From assembly GCF_051014445.1 (NCBI RefSeq), contig NW_027488378.1:4402001-4466000 (forward strand): a DNA stretch of 64,000 bases, read 5' to 3'. The stretch is from Colletes latitarsis (taxonomy: Eukaryota > Arthropoda > Insecta > Hymenoptera > Colletidae). The translations under genes were made by a program, and so were the position numbers. The notes beneath the pieces were generated by a model, which saw only the letters and a program-made list of their open reading frames with translations, made no database searches and was not told the DNA's origin. Position 1 is the stretch's first letter; every line of letters starts with the position of its first letter. Of the stretch, positions 36,431 through 49,333 are shown in pieces.

Positions 36431-36944
36431 AGAGCATATTCCAGATGATCTGAGAGGGGAACAATTTTCTTTTCTATATAGAAAATATTAAAATACAATC
36501 GGGACACAACTAAGACACAACACAAGACACAACTCGCAGAGAGAAAGCACTGCTGATGTTCAACGCAGTGCAGTTCATAGTAACAGTAAAACCAATACCA
36601 GTGTAGAAGACTAATTTAACAACGTTTCGCTAGAAGAAACTAATATATGATATACTGATCATTAATTAACTTTAATATTTCATGACAATGATGCTTTTAC
36701 TTTTTTCTAATGGGAATTGTTTTGTTTCCGATGGTACTGAAATCAAACTACATTAATTCTACAACGTTACTTTACTTATTTTCTCGTAAAGACAAAGATT
36801 CTTCAGAATCTATTCTGGATAAACATTATCAACATTATCAAAAAATTGAAAAAACAACAAAGAAAAGAAAAGAAAAGAAAAGAAAAGAAATATAGAAAGG
36901 TGTGTGCAATCAAAGTTACATCAAAGACATGGAAATAGACTCAG
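36431..36944 (+). other. decayed C-terminal region after the transposase core
   Basis: No intact frame. Fragments such as IPDDLRGEQFSFLYRKY near 36430-36490 and SRKDKDSSESILDKHYQHYQ near 36784-36843 look like the variable tail downstream of the DDE domain. It includes an AAAAG microsatellite at 36861-36890. Confidence 0.45.
36861..36890. repeat. (AAAAG)n microsatellite
   Basis: Six near-perfect AAAAG units in the lysine-rich stretch of the decayed transposase tail. Confidence 0.9.
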
Positions 36945-37189
36945 CTTGAAAAAATAGAAGCAATTGATAACCAGGAAAAAGAAAAACAAAGAATGAAAGA
37001 AGAACGATTAGAAAAGAAAAAAACAAGCCGAGAAATTAAAAGAAGAAAAGCTATTGAAAAAAGAAAGAAAAACAGAAAAATGAAAAGGAAAAGGAAAAGG
37101 AGAAAGAAAAGCAAGACGAAGAGAAGGAGAAATGTAAAACTCAAACTAAAAATAAAAATAAAGTTAAGAACGTGAAAAGAAAATAATAA
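36945..37189 (+). pseudogene. Lys/Glu-rich transposase tail
   Basis: An open frame from 36945 reads LEKIEAIDNQEKEKQRMKEE followed by basic, coiled-coil-like sequence. Around 37078 the neighbouring frame becomes the better one, with repeated EK pairs then QDEEKEK, ending at tandem TAA stops (37184-37189). Charged tails of this kind are common after pogo-like DDE cores. The opposite-strand ORF over the same bases (36941-37144, Phe/Leu-rich) is only its shadow. AATAAA follows at about 37186. Confidence 0.5.
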
Positions 37190-37608
37190 ATAATATTATT
37201 GTGTTGTTTTTACAGGGTGAATGTAGTAACTGAACCAGGTGGTTATGACTATGCAACATTTTTATTAGCATCTTTTTCAAACTCCACTTGGAACAACACT
37301 GTACGTATGTATGTATGGGATTATCAGGAACCGTGTTTGTTCGTTAATCCGCAAACTCGTATTTATTTCGTTAAACACAGTCACACCTACTACGTACTTT
37401 TCTTCAATCTTTCTCTCTTCCGTGCTGTCTTTTCTCGCTTTCTGGGTTATTCACCCATCAGCTGTTCGGCCGTACGCTCGCCGCGTGTTGACGGCTTTTT
37501 CGGCGGTAACCGTCTTCGCTCGTGCAAGCTCGTGGACAGCGAACGATTCGCTGTACGGCCAAAAATTCGTGCGCGATTTAATAATTTTCAACTGCACGGT
37601 TCCCTACA
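37190..37608. other. GC-richer stretch of unknown content
   Basis: Starts with a splice-acceptor-like TTGTTTTTACAG at about 37204-37215. From about 37430 it is clearly GC-richer than the rest of the island, with GCCGTACGCTCGCCGCGTG and TTCGGCGGTAACCGTC. A plus-strand ORF at 37199-37657 crosses into element B, so it is not a real gene. It could be a piece of host 5' UTR or CpG-rich sequence carried by a mobile element. No family is recognised. Confidence 0.4.
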
Positions 37609-37610
37609 TA

Positions 37611-38287
37611 CAGGGTGTTCGGCCATCCATGGGAAAAATTTTAATGGGGGATTCTAGAGGTCAAAATAAGACGAAAATCAAGAATACCAATTTGTTGATG
37701 GAGGCACTGTTAAAAAGTTATTAATGTTTAAATTTCCGCTCGTACTGAATTTTTTTCTCGAAAATGCGCAAGATTACGGGGGTATGTCTATACATAAAAA
37801 ATGATTGTCACCGACCCTCGCAACTGAAAATAATTTTTCACAGAACGATTTGAAATCTTTCTTTTTCATCGAAAAATATAGGCACCCGATTAGATTTTCG
37901 GTAAGGAATTTTTTTCTCGAAAGTGCGTAGGATTTCGGGGGTATGTGTAATGACCAAAAATGATTGTAATTGACCCCTGTAACCGAAAATAATTTTTTTA
38001 GAACGATTTGAAAAATTTGTTTTTCGCCGAAAAATATCAACACATACTCGAATTTTTTTCTCGAAACTGAGTAGGATTTCGAATATATGTCTATTCACTA
38101 AAAATGCTTGTAATTGACCTCCGCAGCCGAAAATAATTTTTCTGGAACGACTTGAAATTTTTGAATCAAATTGTTAATAACTTTTTAACGAAGCCTCCAT
38201 CAACAAATTGGTATTCTTGATTTTCGTCTTAGTTTGGCCTCTAGAATATCCTATTAAAATGTTTCTCAGGGCTGGCCGAACACCCTC
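37611..38287. mobile_element. terminal-inverted-repeat element B (677 bp)
   Basis: The left end CAGGGTGTTCGGCCATCCAT and right end GGCTGGCCGAACACCCTC are inverted copies of the element A ends, with TA duplications at 37609-37610 and 38288-38289. The last base of the right end is C rather than G. The interior has three diverged ~145-160-bp subrepeats (GCGCAAGATT at 37766, GCGTAGGATT at 37925, GAGTAGGATT at 38069), each carrying TTCTCGAAA and AACGATTTGAAA-like boxes. No coding capacity. It ends 16 bp before the satellite resumes. Confidence 0.85.
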
Positions 38288-41200
38288 TATACTACTATGT
38301 TTACTAGATCCTGGGTTTTTTCCGTGTTTGAATCACGTAGTAATGTGGTAACACACTGAAGCAGTCTATTAAACCTGGTTTCGATCAATATTTTAGAGGA
38401 TAACACCGGTTAGGTCTGGGTTAGGTCTGGGAAATGCGCGCATCTGGCTTATACTTTCGCCTTCTTCGCATACTTGTTGGCCAGATCTTGGGTTTTTTTC
38501 GTGTTTGAATCACGTAGTAATGTGGTAACACACTGAAGCAGTCAATTAAACCTGGTTTCGATCAATATTTTAGAGGATAACACCGGTTAGGTCTGGGTTA
38601 GGTCTGGGTTATGCCCGCATCTGGCTCATGATTTTGCCTTCATCGCATACTTGTTGGCCAGATCCTGGGTTTTTTCCGTGTTTGAATCACGTAGTAATGT
38701 GGTAACTCACTGAAGCAGTCAATTAAACCTGGTTTCGATCAATATTTCAGAGGATAACACCGGTTAGGTCTGGGTTAGGTCTGGGAAATGCGCGCATCTG
38801 GCTTATACTTTCGCCTTCTTCGCATACTTGTTGGCCAGATCCTGGGTTATTTTCGTGTTTGAATCACGTAGTAATGTGGTAACAAACTGAAGCAGTCAAT
38901 AAAACCTGGTTTCGATCAATATTTTAGAGGATAACACCGGTTAGGTCTGGGTTCGGTCTGGGTTATGCCCGCATCTGGCTCATGATTTTGCCTTCTTCGC
39001 ATACTTGTTGGCCAGATCCTGGGTATTTTCCGTGTTTGAATCACGTAGTAATGTGGTAATACACTGAAGCAGTCAATTAAACCTGGTTTCGATCAATATT
39101 TTAGAGGATAACACCGGTTAGGTCTGGGTTAGGTCTGGGTTATGCCCGCATCTGGCTCATGATTTTGCCTTCTTCGCATACTTGTTGGCCAGATCCTGGG
39201 TTTTTTTCGTGTTTGAATCACGTAGGAATGTGGTAACACACTGAAGCAGTCAATTAAACCTGGTTTCGATCAATATTTTAGAGGATAACACCGGTTAGGT
39301 CTGGGTTTGGTCTGGGATATGCGCGCATCTGGCTTATACTTTCGCCTTCTTCGCATACTTGTTGGCCAGATCTTGGGTTTTTTTCGTGTTTGAATCACGT
39401 AGTAATGTGGTAACACACTGAAGCAGTCAATTAAACCTGGTTTCGATCAATATTTTAGAGGATAACACCGGTTAGGTCTGGGTTAGGTCTGGGTTATGCC
39501 CGCATCTGGCTCATGATTTTGCCTTCATCGCATACTTGTTGGCCAGATCCTGGGTTTTTTCCGTGTTTGAATCACGTAGTAATGTGGTAACTCACTGAAG
39601 CAGTCAATTAAACCTGGGTTCGATCAATATTTCAGAGGATAACACCGGTTAGGTCTGGGTTAGGTCTGGGAAATGCGCGCATCTGGCTTATACTTTCGCC
39701 TTCTTCGCATACTTGTTGGCCAGATCCTGGGTTATTTTCGTGTTTGAATCACGTAGTAATGTGGTAACAAACTGAAGCAGTCAATAAAACCTGGTTTCGA
39801 TCAATATTTTAGAGGATAACACCGGTTAGGTCTGGGTTCGGTCTGGGTTATGCCCGCATCTGGCTCATGATTTTGCCTTCTTCGCATACCTGTTGGCCAG
39901 ATCCTGGGTATTTTCCGTGTTTGAATCACGTAGTAATGTGGTAACTCACTGAAGCAGTCAATTAAACCTGGTTTCGATCAATATTTCAGAGGATAACACC
40001 GGTTAGGTCTGGGTTAGGTCTGGGTTATGCCCGCATCTGGCTCATGATTTTGCCTTCATCGCATACTTGTTGGCCAGATCCTTGGTTTTTTCCGTGTTTG
40101 AATCACGTAGTAATGTGGTAACTCACTGAAGCAGTCAATTAAACCTGGTTTCGATCAATATTTCAGAGGATAACACCGGTTAGGTCTGGGTTAGGTCTGG
40201 GATTTGCGCGCATCTGGCTTATACTTTCGCCTTTTTCGCAAACTTGCTGGCCAGATCCTGGGTATTTTCCGTGTTTGAAACACGTAGTAATGTGGTAACA
40301 CACTGAAGCAGTCAATTAAACCTGGTTTCGATCAATATTTCAGAGGATAACACCGGTTAGGTCTGGGTTTGGTCTGGGATTTGCGCGCATCTGGCTTATA
40401 CTTTCGCCTTTTTCGCAAACTTGTTGGCCGGATCCTGGGTTTTTTTCGTGTTTGTATCACGTAGTAATGTGGTAACACACTGAAGCAGTCAATTAAACCT
40501 GGTTTCGATCAATATTTTAGAGGATAACACCGGTTAGGTCTGGGTTTGGTCTGGGATATGCGCGCATCTGGCTTATACTTTCGCCTTCTTCGCATACTTG
40601 TTGGCCAGATCCTGGGTTATTTTCGTGTTTGAATCACGTAGTAATGTGGTAACAAACTGAAGCAGTCAATAAAACCTGGTTTCGATCAATATTTTAGAGG
40701 ACAACACCGGTTAGGTCTGGGTTCGGTCTGGGTTACGCCCGCATCTGGCTCATGATTCTGCCTTCTTCGCATACTTGTTGGCCAGATCCTGGGTTTTTTC
40801 CGTGTTTGAATCACGTAGTAATGTGGTAACTCACTGAAGCAGTCAATTAAACCTGGTTTCGATCAATATTTCAGAGGATAACACCGGTTAGGTCTGGGTT
40901 AGGTCTGGGAAATGCGCGCATCTGGCTTATACTTTCGCCTTCTTCGCATACTTGTTGGCCAGATCTTGGGTTTTTTTCGTGTTTGAATCACGTAGTAATG
41001 TGGTAACACACTGAAGCAGTCAATTAAACCTGGTTTCGATCAATATTTTAGAGGATAACACCGGTTAGGTCTGGGTTTGGTCTGGGATATGCGCGCATCT
41101 GGCTTATACTATCGCCTTCTTCGCATACTTGTTGGCCAGATCCTGGGTTATTTTCGTGTTTGAATCACGTAGTAATGTGGTAACAAACTGAAGCAGTCAA

Positions 41201-41989
41201 TAAAACCTGGTTTCGATCAATATTTTAGAGGATAACACCGGTTAGGTCTGGGTTCGGTCTGGGATTTGCGCGCATATGGCTTATACTTTCGCCTTTTTCG
41301 CAAACTTGTTGGCCAGATCCTGGGTATTTTCCGTGTTTGAATCACGTAGTAATGTGGTAATACACTGAAGCAGTCAATTAAACCTGGTTTCGATCAATAT
41401 TTTAGAGGATAACACCGGTTAGGTCTGGGTTAGGTCTGGGTTATGCCCGCATCTGGCTCATGATTTTGCCTTCTTCGCATACTTGTTGGCCAGATCCTGG
41501 GTTTTTTTCGTGTTTGAATCACGTACTAATGTGGTAACACACTGAAGCAGTCAATTAAACCTGGTTTCGATCAATATTTTAGAGGATAACACCGGTTAGG
41601 TCTGGGTTAGGTCTGGGAAATGCGCGCATCTGGCTTATACTTTCGCCTTCTTCGCATACTTGTTGGCCAGATCTTGGGTTTTTTTCGTGTTTGAATCACG
41701 TAGTAATGTGGTAACACACTGAAGCAGTCAATTAAACCTGGTTTCGATCAATATTTCAGAGGATAACACCGGTTAGGACTGGGTTAGGTCTGGGTTATGC
41801 CCGCATCTGGCTCATGATTTTGCCTTCTTCGCATACTTGTTGGCCAGATCCTGGGTTTTTTTCGTGTTTGAATCACGTAGAAATGTGGTAACTCACTGAA
41901 GCAGTCAATTAAACCTGGTTTCGATCAATATTTCAGAGGATAACACCGGTTAGGTCTGGGTTAGGTCTGGGAAATGCGCGCATCTGGCT

Positions 41990-44900
41990 TATACTTTCGC
42001 CTTCTTCGCATACTTGTTGGCCAGATCCTGGGTTATTTTCGTGTTTGAATCACGTAGTAATGTGGTAACAAACTGAAGCAGTCAATAAAACCTGGTTTCG
42101 ATCAATATTTTAGAGGATAACACCGGTTAGGTCTGGGTTCGGTCTGGGATTTGCGCGCATATGGCTTATACTTTCGCCTTTTTCGCAAACTTGTTGGCCA
42201 GATCCTGGGTATTTTCCGTGTTTGAATCACGTAGTAATGTGGTAATACACTGAAGCAGTCAATTAAACCTGGTTTCGATCAATATTTTAGAGGATAACAC
42301 CGGTTAGGTCTGGGTTAGGTCTGGGTTATGCCCGCATCTGGCTCATGATTTTGCCTTCTTCGCATACTTGTTGGCCAGATCCTGGGTTTTTTTCGTGTTT
42401 GAATCACGTAGTAATGTGGTAACACACTGAAGCAGTCAATTAAACCTGGTTTCGATCAATATTTCAGAGGATAACACCGGTTAGGTCTGGGTTAGGTCTG
42501 GGTTATGCCCGCATCTGGCTCATGATTTTGCCTTCTTCGCATACTTGTTGGCCAGATTCTGGGTATTTTCCGTGTTTGAATCACGTAGTAATGTGGTAAC
42601 TCACTGAAGCAGTCAATTAAACCTGGTTTCGATCAATATTTCAGAGGATAACACCGGTTAGGTCTGGGTTAGGTCTGGGTTATGCCCGCATCTGGCTCAT
42701 GATTTTGCCTTCTTCGCATACTTGTTGGCCAGATCCTGGGTATTTTCCGTGTTTGAATCACGTAGTAATGTGGTAACTCACTGAAGCAGTCAATTAAACC
42801 TGGTTTCGATCAATATTTTAGAGGATAACACCGGTTAGGTCTGGGTTTGGTCTGGGATATGCGCGCATCTGGCTTATACTTTCGCCTTCTTCGCATACTT
42901 GTTGGCCAGATCTTGGGTTTTTTTCGTGTTTGAATCACGTAGTAATGTGGTAACACACTGAAGCAGTCAATTAAACCTGGTTTCGATCAATATTTTAGAG
43001 GATAACACCGGTTAGGTCTGGGTTAGGTCTGGGTTATGCCCGCATCTGGCTCATGATTTTGCCTTCATCGCATACTTGTTGGCCAGATCCTGGGTTTTTT
43101 CCGTGTTTGAATCACGTAGTAATGTGGTAACTCACTGAAGCAGTCAATTAAACCTGGGTTCGATCAATATTTCAGAGGATAACACCGGTTAGGTCTGGGT
43201 TCGGTCTGGGATTTGCGCGCATATGGCTTATACTTTCGCCTTCTTCGCATACTTGTTGGCCAGATCCTGGGTTATTTTCGTGTTTGAATCACGTAGTAAT
43301 GTGGTAACAAACTGAAGCAGTCAATAAAACCTGGTTTCGATCAATATTTCAGAGGATAACACCGGTTAGGTCTGGGTTCGGTCTGGGATTTGCGCGCATA
43401 TGGCTTATACTTTCGCCTTTTTCGCAAACTTGTTGGCCAGATCCTGGGTATTTTCCGTGTTTGAATCACGTAGTAATGTGGTAATACACTGAAGCAGTCA
43501 ATTAAACCTGGTTTCGATCAATATTTTAGAGGATAACACCGGTTAGGTCTGGGTTAGGTCTGGGTTACGCCCGCATCTGGCTCATGATTTTGCCTTCTTC
43601 GCATACTTGTTGGCCAGATCCTGGGTTTTTTTCGTGTTTGAATCACGTAGTAATGTGGTAACACACTGAAGCAGTCAATTAAACCTGGTTTCGATCAATA
43701 TTTTAGAGGATAACACCGGTTAGGTCTGGGTTAGGTCTGGGTTATGCCCGCATCTGGCTCATGATTTTGCCTTCATCGCATACTTGTTGGCCAGATCCTG
43801 GGTTTTTTCCGTGTTTGAATCACGTAGTAATGTGGTAACTCACTGAAGCAGTCAATTAAACCTGGTTTCGATCAATATTTCAGAGGATAACACCGGTTAG
43901 GTCTGGGTTAGGTCTGGGAAATGCGCGCATCTGGCTTATACTTTCGCCTTCTTCGCATACTTGTTGGCCAGATCTTGGGTTTTTTTCGTGTTTGAATCAC
44001 GTAGTAATGTGGTAACACACTGAAGCAGTCAATTAAACCTGGTTTCGATCAATATTTTAGAGGATAACACCGGTTAGGTCTGGGTTTGGTCTGGGATATG
44101 CGCGCATCTGGCTTATACTTTCGCCTTCTTCGCATACTTGTTGGCCAGATCCTGGGTTATTTTCGTGTTTGAATCACGTAGTAATGTGGTAACAAACTGA
44201 AGCAGTCAATAAAACCTGGTTTCGATCAATATTTTAGAGGATAACACCGGTTAGGTCTGGGTTCGGTCTGGGATTTGCGCGCATATGGCTTATACTTTCG
44301 CCTTTTTCGCAAACTTGTTGGCCAGATCCTGGGTATTTTCCGTGTTTGAATCACGTAGTAATGTGGTAATACACTGAAGCAGTCAATTAAACCTGGTTTC
44401 GATCAATATTTTAGAGGATAACACCGGTTAGGTCTGGGTTAGGTCTGGGTTATGCCCGCATCTGGCTCATGATTTTGCCTTCTTCGCATACTTGTTGGCC
44501 AGATCCTGGGTTTTTTTCGTGTTTGAATCACGTAGTAATGTGGTAACACACTGAAGCAGTCAATTAAACCTGGTTTCGATCAATATTTCAGAGGATAACA
44601 CCGGTTAGGTCTGGGTTAGGTCTGGGTTATGCCCGCATCTGGCTCATGATTTTGCCTTCTTCGCATACTTGTTGGCCAGATTCTGGGTATTTTCCGTGTT
44701 TGAATCACGTAGTAATGTGGTAACTCACTGAAGCAGTCAATTAAACCTGGTTTCGATCAATATTTCAGAGGATAACACCGGTTAGGTCTGGGTTAGGTCT
44801 GGGTTATGCCCGCATCTGGCTCATGATTTTGCCTTCTTCGCATACTTGTTGGCCAGATCCTGGGTATTTTCCGTGTTTGAATCACGTAGTAATGTGGTAA

Positions 44901-46237
44901 CTCACTGAAGCAGTCAATTAAACCTGGTTTCGATCAATATTTTAGAGGATAACACCGGTTAGGTCTGGGTTTGGTCTGGGATATGCGCGCATCTGGCTTA
45001 TACTTTCGCCTTCTTCGCATACTTGTTGGCCAGATCTTGGGTTTTTTTCGTGTTTGAATCACGTAGTAATGTGGTAACACACTGAAGCAGTCAATTAAAC
45101 CTGGTTTCGATCAATATTTTAGAGGATAACACCGGTTAGGTCTGGGTTAGGTCTGGGTTATGCCCGCATCTGGCTCATGATTTTGCCTTCATCGCATACT
45201 TGTTGGCCAGATCCTGGGTTTTTTCCGTGTTTGAATCACGTAGTAATGTGGTAACTCACTGAAGCAGTCAATTAAACCTGGGTTCGATCAATATTTCAGA
45301 GGATAACACCGGTTAGGTCTGGGTTCGGTCTGGGATTTGCGCGCATATGGCTTATACTTTCGCCTTCTTCGCATACTTGTTGGCCAGATCCTGGGTTATT
45401 TTCGTGTTTGAATCACGTAGTAATGTGGTAACAAACTGAAGCAGTCAATAAAACCTGGTTTCGATCAATATTTCAGAGGATAACACCGGTTAGGTCTGGG
45501 TTCGGTCTGGGATTTGCGCGCATATGGCTTATACTTTCGCCTTTTTCGCAAACTTGTTGGCCAGATCCTGGGTATTTTCCGTGTTTGAATCACGTAGTAA
45601 TGTGGTAATACACTGAAGCAGTCAATTAAACCTGGTTTCGATCAATATTTTAGAGGATAACACCGGTTAGGTCTGGGTTAGGTCTGGGTTACGCCCGCAT
45701 CTGGCTCATGATTTTGCCTTCTTCGCATACTTGTTGGCCAGATCCTGGGTTTTTTTCGTGTTTGAATCACGTAGTAATGTGGTAACACACTGAAGCAGTC
45801 AATTAAACCTGGTTTCGATCAATATTTTAGAGGATAACACCGGTTAGGTCTGGGTTAGGTCTGGGTTATGCCCGCATCTGGCTCATGATTTTGCCTTCAT
45901 CGCATACTTGTTGGCCAGATCCTGGGTTTTTTCCGTGTTTGAATCACGTAGTAATGTGGTAACTCACTGAAGCAGTCAATTAAACCTGGTTTCGATCAAT
46001 ATTTCAGAGGATAACACCGGTTAGGTCTGGGTTAGGTCTGGGAAATGCGCGCATCTGGCTTATACTTTCGCCTTCTTCGCATACTTGTTGGCCAGATCTT
46101 GGGTTTTTTTCGTGTTTGAATCACGTAGTAATGTGGTAACACACTGAAGCAGTCAATTAAACCTGGTTTCGATCAATATTTTAGAGGATAACACCGGTTA
46201 GGTCTGGGTTTGGTCTGGGATATGCGCGCATCTGGCT
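41990..46237. repeat. higher-order repeat, 12-mer (2,124 bp), two copies
   Basis: Linked variants recur exactly 12 x 177 bp apart: GCCAGATTCTGGG at 42551 and 44675, AACCTGGGTTCG at 43151 and 45275. Copy 1 runs from about 41990 to 44113, copy 2 from 44114 to 46237, with a partial third continuing to about 46690 before the variants diverge. Outside these limits the shifted monomers differ. The copies looked identical where compared. Confidence 0.85.
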
Positions 46238-49200
46238 TATACTTTCGCCTTCTTCGCATACTTGTTGGCCAGATCCTGGGTTATTTTCGTGTTTGAATCA
46301 CGTAGTAATGTGGTAACAAACTGAAGCAGTCAATAAAACCTGGTTTCGATCAATATTTTAGAGGATAACACCGGTTAGGTCTGGGTTCGGTCTGGGATTT
46401 GCGCGCATATGGCTTATACTTTCGCCTTTTTCGCAAACTTGTTGGCCAGATCCTGGGTATTTTCCGTGTTTGAATCACGTAGTAATGTGGTAATACACTG
46501 AAGCAGTCAATTAAACCTGGTTTCGATCAATATTTTAGAGGATAACACCGGTTAGGTCTGGGTTAGGTCTGGGTTATGCCCGCATCTGACTCATGATTTT
46601 GCCTTCTTCGCATACTTGTTGGCCAGATCCTGGGTTTTTTTCGTGTTTGAATCACGTAGTAATGTGGTAACACACTGAAGCAGTCAATTAAACCTGGTTT
46701 CGATCAATATTTTAGAGGATAACACCGGTTAGGTCTGGGTTAGGTCTGGGAAATGCGCGCATCTGGCTTATACTTTCGCCTTCTTCGCATACTTGTTGGC
46801 CAGATCTTGGGTTTTTTTCGTGTTTGAATCACGTAGTAATGTGGTAACACACTGAAGCAGTCAATTAAACCTGGTTTCGATCAATATTTTAGAGGATAAC
46901 ACCGGTTAGGTCTGGGTTAGGTCTGGGTTATGCCCGCATCTGGCTCATGATTTTGCCTTCATCGCATACTTGTTGGCCAGATCCTGGGTTTTTTCCGTGT
47001 TTGAATCACGTAGTAATGTGGTAACTCACTGAAGCAGTCAATTAAACCTGGTTTCGATCAATATTTCAGAGGATAACACCGGTTAGGTCTGGGTTAGGTC
47101 TGGGAAATGCGCGCATCTGGCTTATACTTTCGCCTTCTTCGCATACTTGTTGGCCAGATCTTGGGCTTTTTTCGTGTTTGAATCACGTAGTAATGTGGTA
47201 ACACACTGAAGCAGTCAATTAAACCTGGTTTCGATCAATATTTCAGAGGATAACACCGGTTAGGTCTGGGTTAGGTCTGGGTTATGCCCGCATCTGGCTC
47301 ATGATTTTGCCTTCATCGCATACTTGTTGGCCAGATCCTGGGTTTTTTCCGTGTTTGAATCACGTAGTAATGTGGTAACTCACTGAAGCAGTCAATTAAA
47401 CCTGGTTTCGATCAATATTTCAGAGGATAACACCGGTTAGGTCTGGGTTCGGTCTGGGATTTGCGCGCATATGGCTTATACTTTCGCCTTTTTCGCAAAC
47501 TTGTTGGCCAGATCCTGGGTATTTTCCGTGTTTGAATCACGTAGTAATGTGGTAATACACTGAAGCAGTCAATTAAACCTGGTTTCGATCAATATTTTAG
47601 AGGATAACACCGGTTAGGTCTGGGTTAGGTCTGGGTTACGCCCGCATCTGGCTCATGATTTTGCCTTCTTCGCATACTTGTTGGCCAGATCCTGGGTTTT
47701 TTTCGTGTTTGAATCACGTAGTAATGTGGTAACACACTGAAGCAGTCAATTAAACCTGGTTTCGATCAATATTTTAGAGGATAACACCGGTTAGGTCTGG
47801 GTTAGGTCTGGGTTATGCCCGCATCTGGCTCATGATTTTGCCTTCATCGCATACTTGTTGGCCAGATCCTGGGTTTTTTCCGTGTTTGAATCACGTAGTA
47901 ATGTGGTAACTCACTGAAGCAGTCAATTAAACCTGGTTTCGATCAATATTTCAGAGGATAACACCGGTTAGGTCTGGGTTAGGTCTGGGAAATGCGCGCA
48001 TCTGGCTTATACTTTCGCCTTCTTCGCATACTTGTTGGCCAGATCTTGGGTTTTTTTCGTGTTTGAATCACGTAGTAATGTGGTAACACACTGAAGCAGT
48101 CAATTAAACCTGGTTTCGATCAATATTTTAGAGGATAACACCGGTTAGGTCTGGGTTTGGTCTGGGATATGCGCGCATCTGGCTTATACTTTCGCCTTCT
48201 TCGCATACTTGTTGGCCAGATCCTGGGTTATTTTCGTGTTTGAATCACGTAGTAATGTGGTAACAAACTGAAGCAGTCAATAAAACCTGGTTTCGATCAA
48301 TATTTTAGAGGATAACACCGGTTAGGTCTGGGTTCGGTCTGGGATTTGCGCGCATATGGCTTATACTTTCGCCTTTTTCGCAAACTTGTTGGCCAGATCC
48401 TGGGTATTTTCCGTGTTTGAATCACGTAGTAATGTGGTAATACACTGAAGCAGTCAATTAAACCTGGTTTCGATCAATATTTTAGAGGATAACACCGGTT
48501 AGGTCTGGGTTAGGTCTGGGTTATGCCCGCATCTGACTCATGATTTTGCCTTCTTCGCATACTTGTTGGCCAGATCCTGGGTTTTTTTCGTGTTTGAATC
48601 ACGTAGTAATGTGGTAACACACTGAAGCAGTCAATTAAACCTGGTTTCGATCAATATTTTAGAGGATAACACCGGTTAGGTCTGGGTTAGGTCTGGGAAA
48701 TGCGCGCATCTGGCTTATACTTTCGCCTTCTTCGCATACTTGTTGGCCAGATCTTGGGTTTTTTTCGTGTTTGAATCACGTAGTAATGTGGTAACACACT
48801 GAAGCAGTCAATTAAACCTGGTTTCGATCAATATTTTAGAGGATAACACCGGTTAGGTCTGGGTTAGGTCTGGGTTATGCCCGCATCTGGCTCATGATTT
48901 TGCCTTCATCGCATACTTGTTGGCCAGATCCTGGGTTTTTTCCGTGTTTGAATCACGTAGTAATGTGGTAACTCACTGAAGCAGTCAATTAAACCTGGTT
49001 TCGATCAATATTTCAGAGGATAACACCGGTTAGGTCTGGGTTAGGTCTGGGAAATGCGCGCATCTGGCTTATACTTTCGCCTTCTTCGCATACTTGTTGG
49101 CCAGATCTTGGGCTTTTTTCGTGTTTGAATCACGTAGTAATGTGGTAACACACTGAAGCAGTCAATTAAACCTGGTTTCGATCAATATTTCAGAGGATAA

Positions 49201-49333
49201 CACCGGTTAGGTCTGGGTTAGGTCTGGGTTATGCCCGCATCTGGCTCATGATTTTGCCTTCATCGCATACTTGTTGGCCAGATCCTGGGTTTTTTCCGTG
49301 TTTGAATCACGTAGTAATGTGGTAACTCACTGA
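45440..49333. repeat. higher-order repeat, 11-mer (1,947 bp), two copies
   Basis: CGCATCTGAC is at 46581 and 48528, and TTGGGCTTTTTTCG at 47161 and 49108, each exactly 11 x 177 bp apart. The block starts near 45440 and its second copy near 47387. It overlaps the end of the 12-mer block, so unequal exchanges of different register have been superimposed. Confidence 0.85.

Larger units (their letters stand above)
26986..38303. other. non-satellite island, copy 1 (about 11.3 kb)
   Basis: The satellite stops after TTGGCCA at 26985 and resumes as CTAGATCCTGGG at about 38304-38306, the next bases of the same monomer. The island therefore interrupts one monomer with essentially no satellite lost. 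It is AT-rich and holds nested mobile elements and decayed coding remnants, listed separately. No terminal inverted repeats or clear target duplication of the whole island are visible; the last 16 bases before the satellite are the TA and 14 bp following an inverted-repeat element. The right boundary is uncertain by about 3 bp. Confidence 0.9.

Noticed and set aside
36941..37144. Hydrophobic Phe/Leu-rich minus-strand ORF resembling a membrane protein
   Set aside because: It is the complement of the A/G-rich Lys/Glu transposase tail.
37199..37657. 152-codon plus-strand ORF
   Set aside because: It runs from the decayed transposase region across the TA and end of element B, so it is a chance frame joining unrelated sequences.
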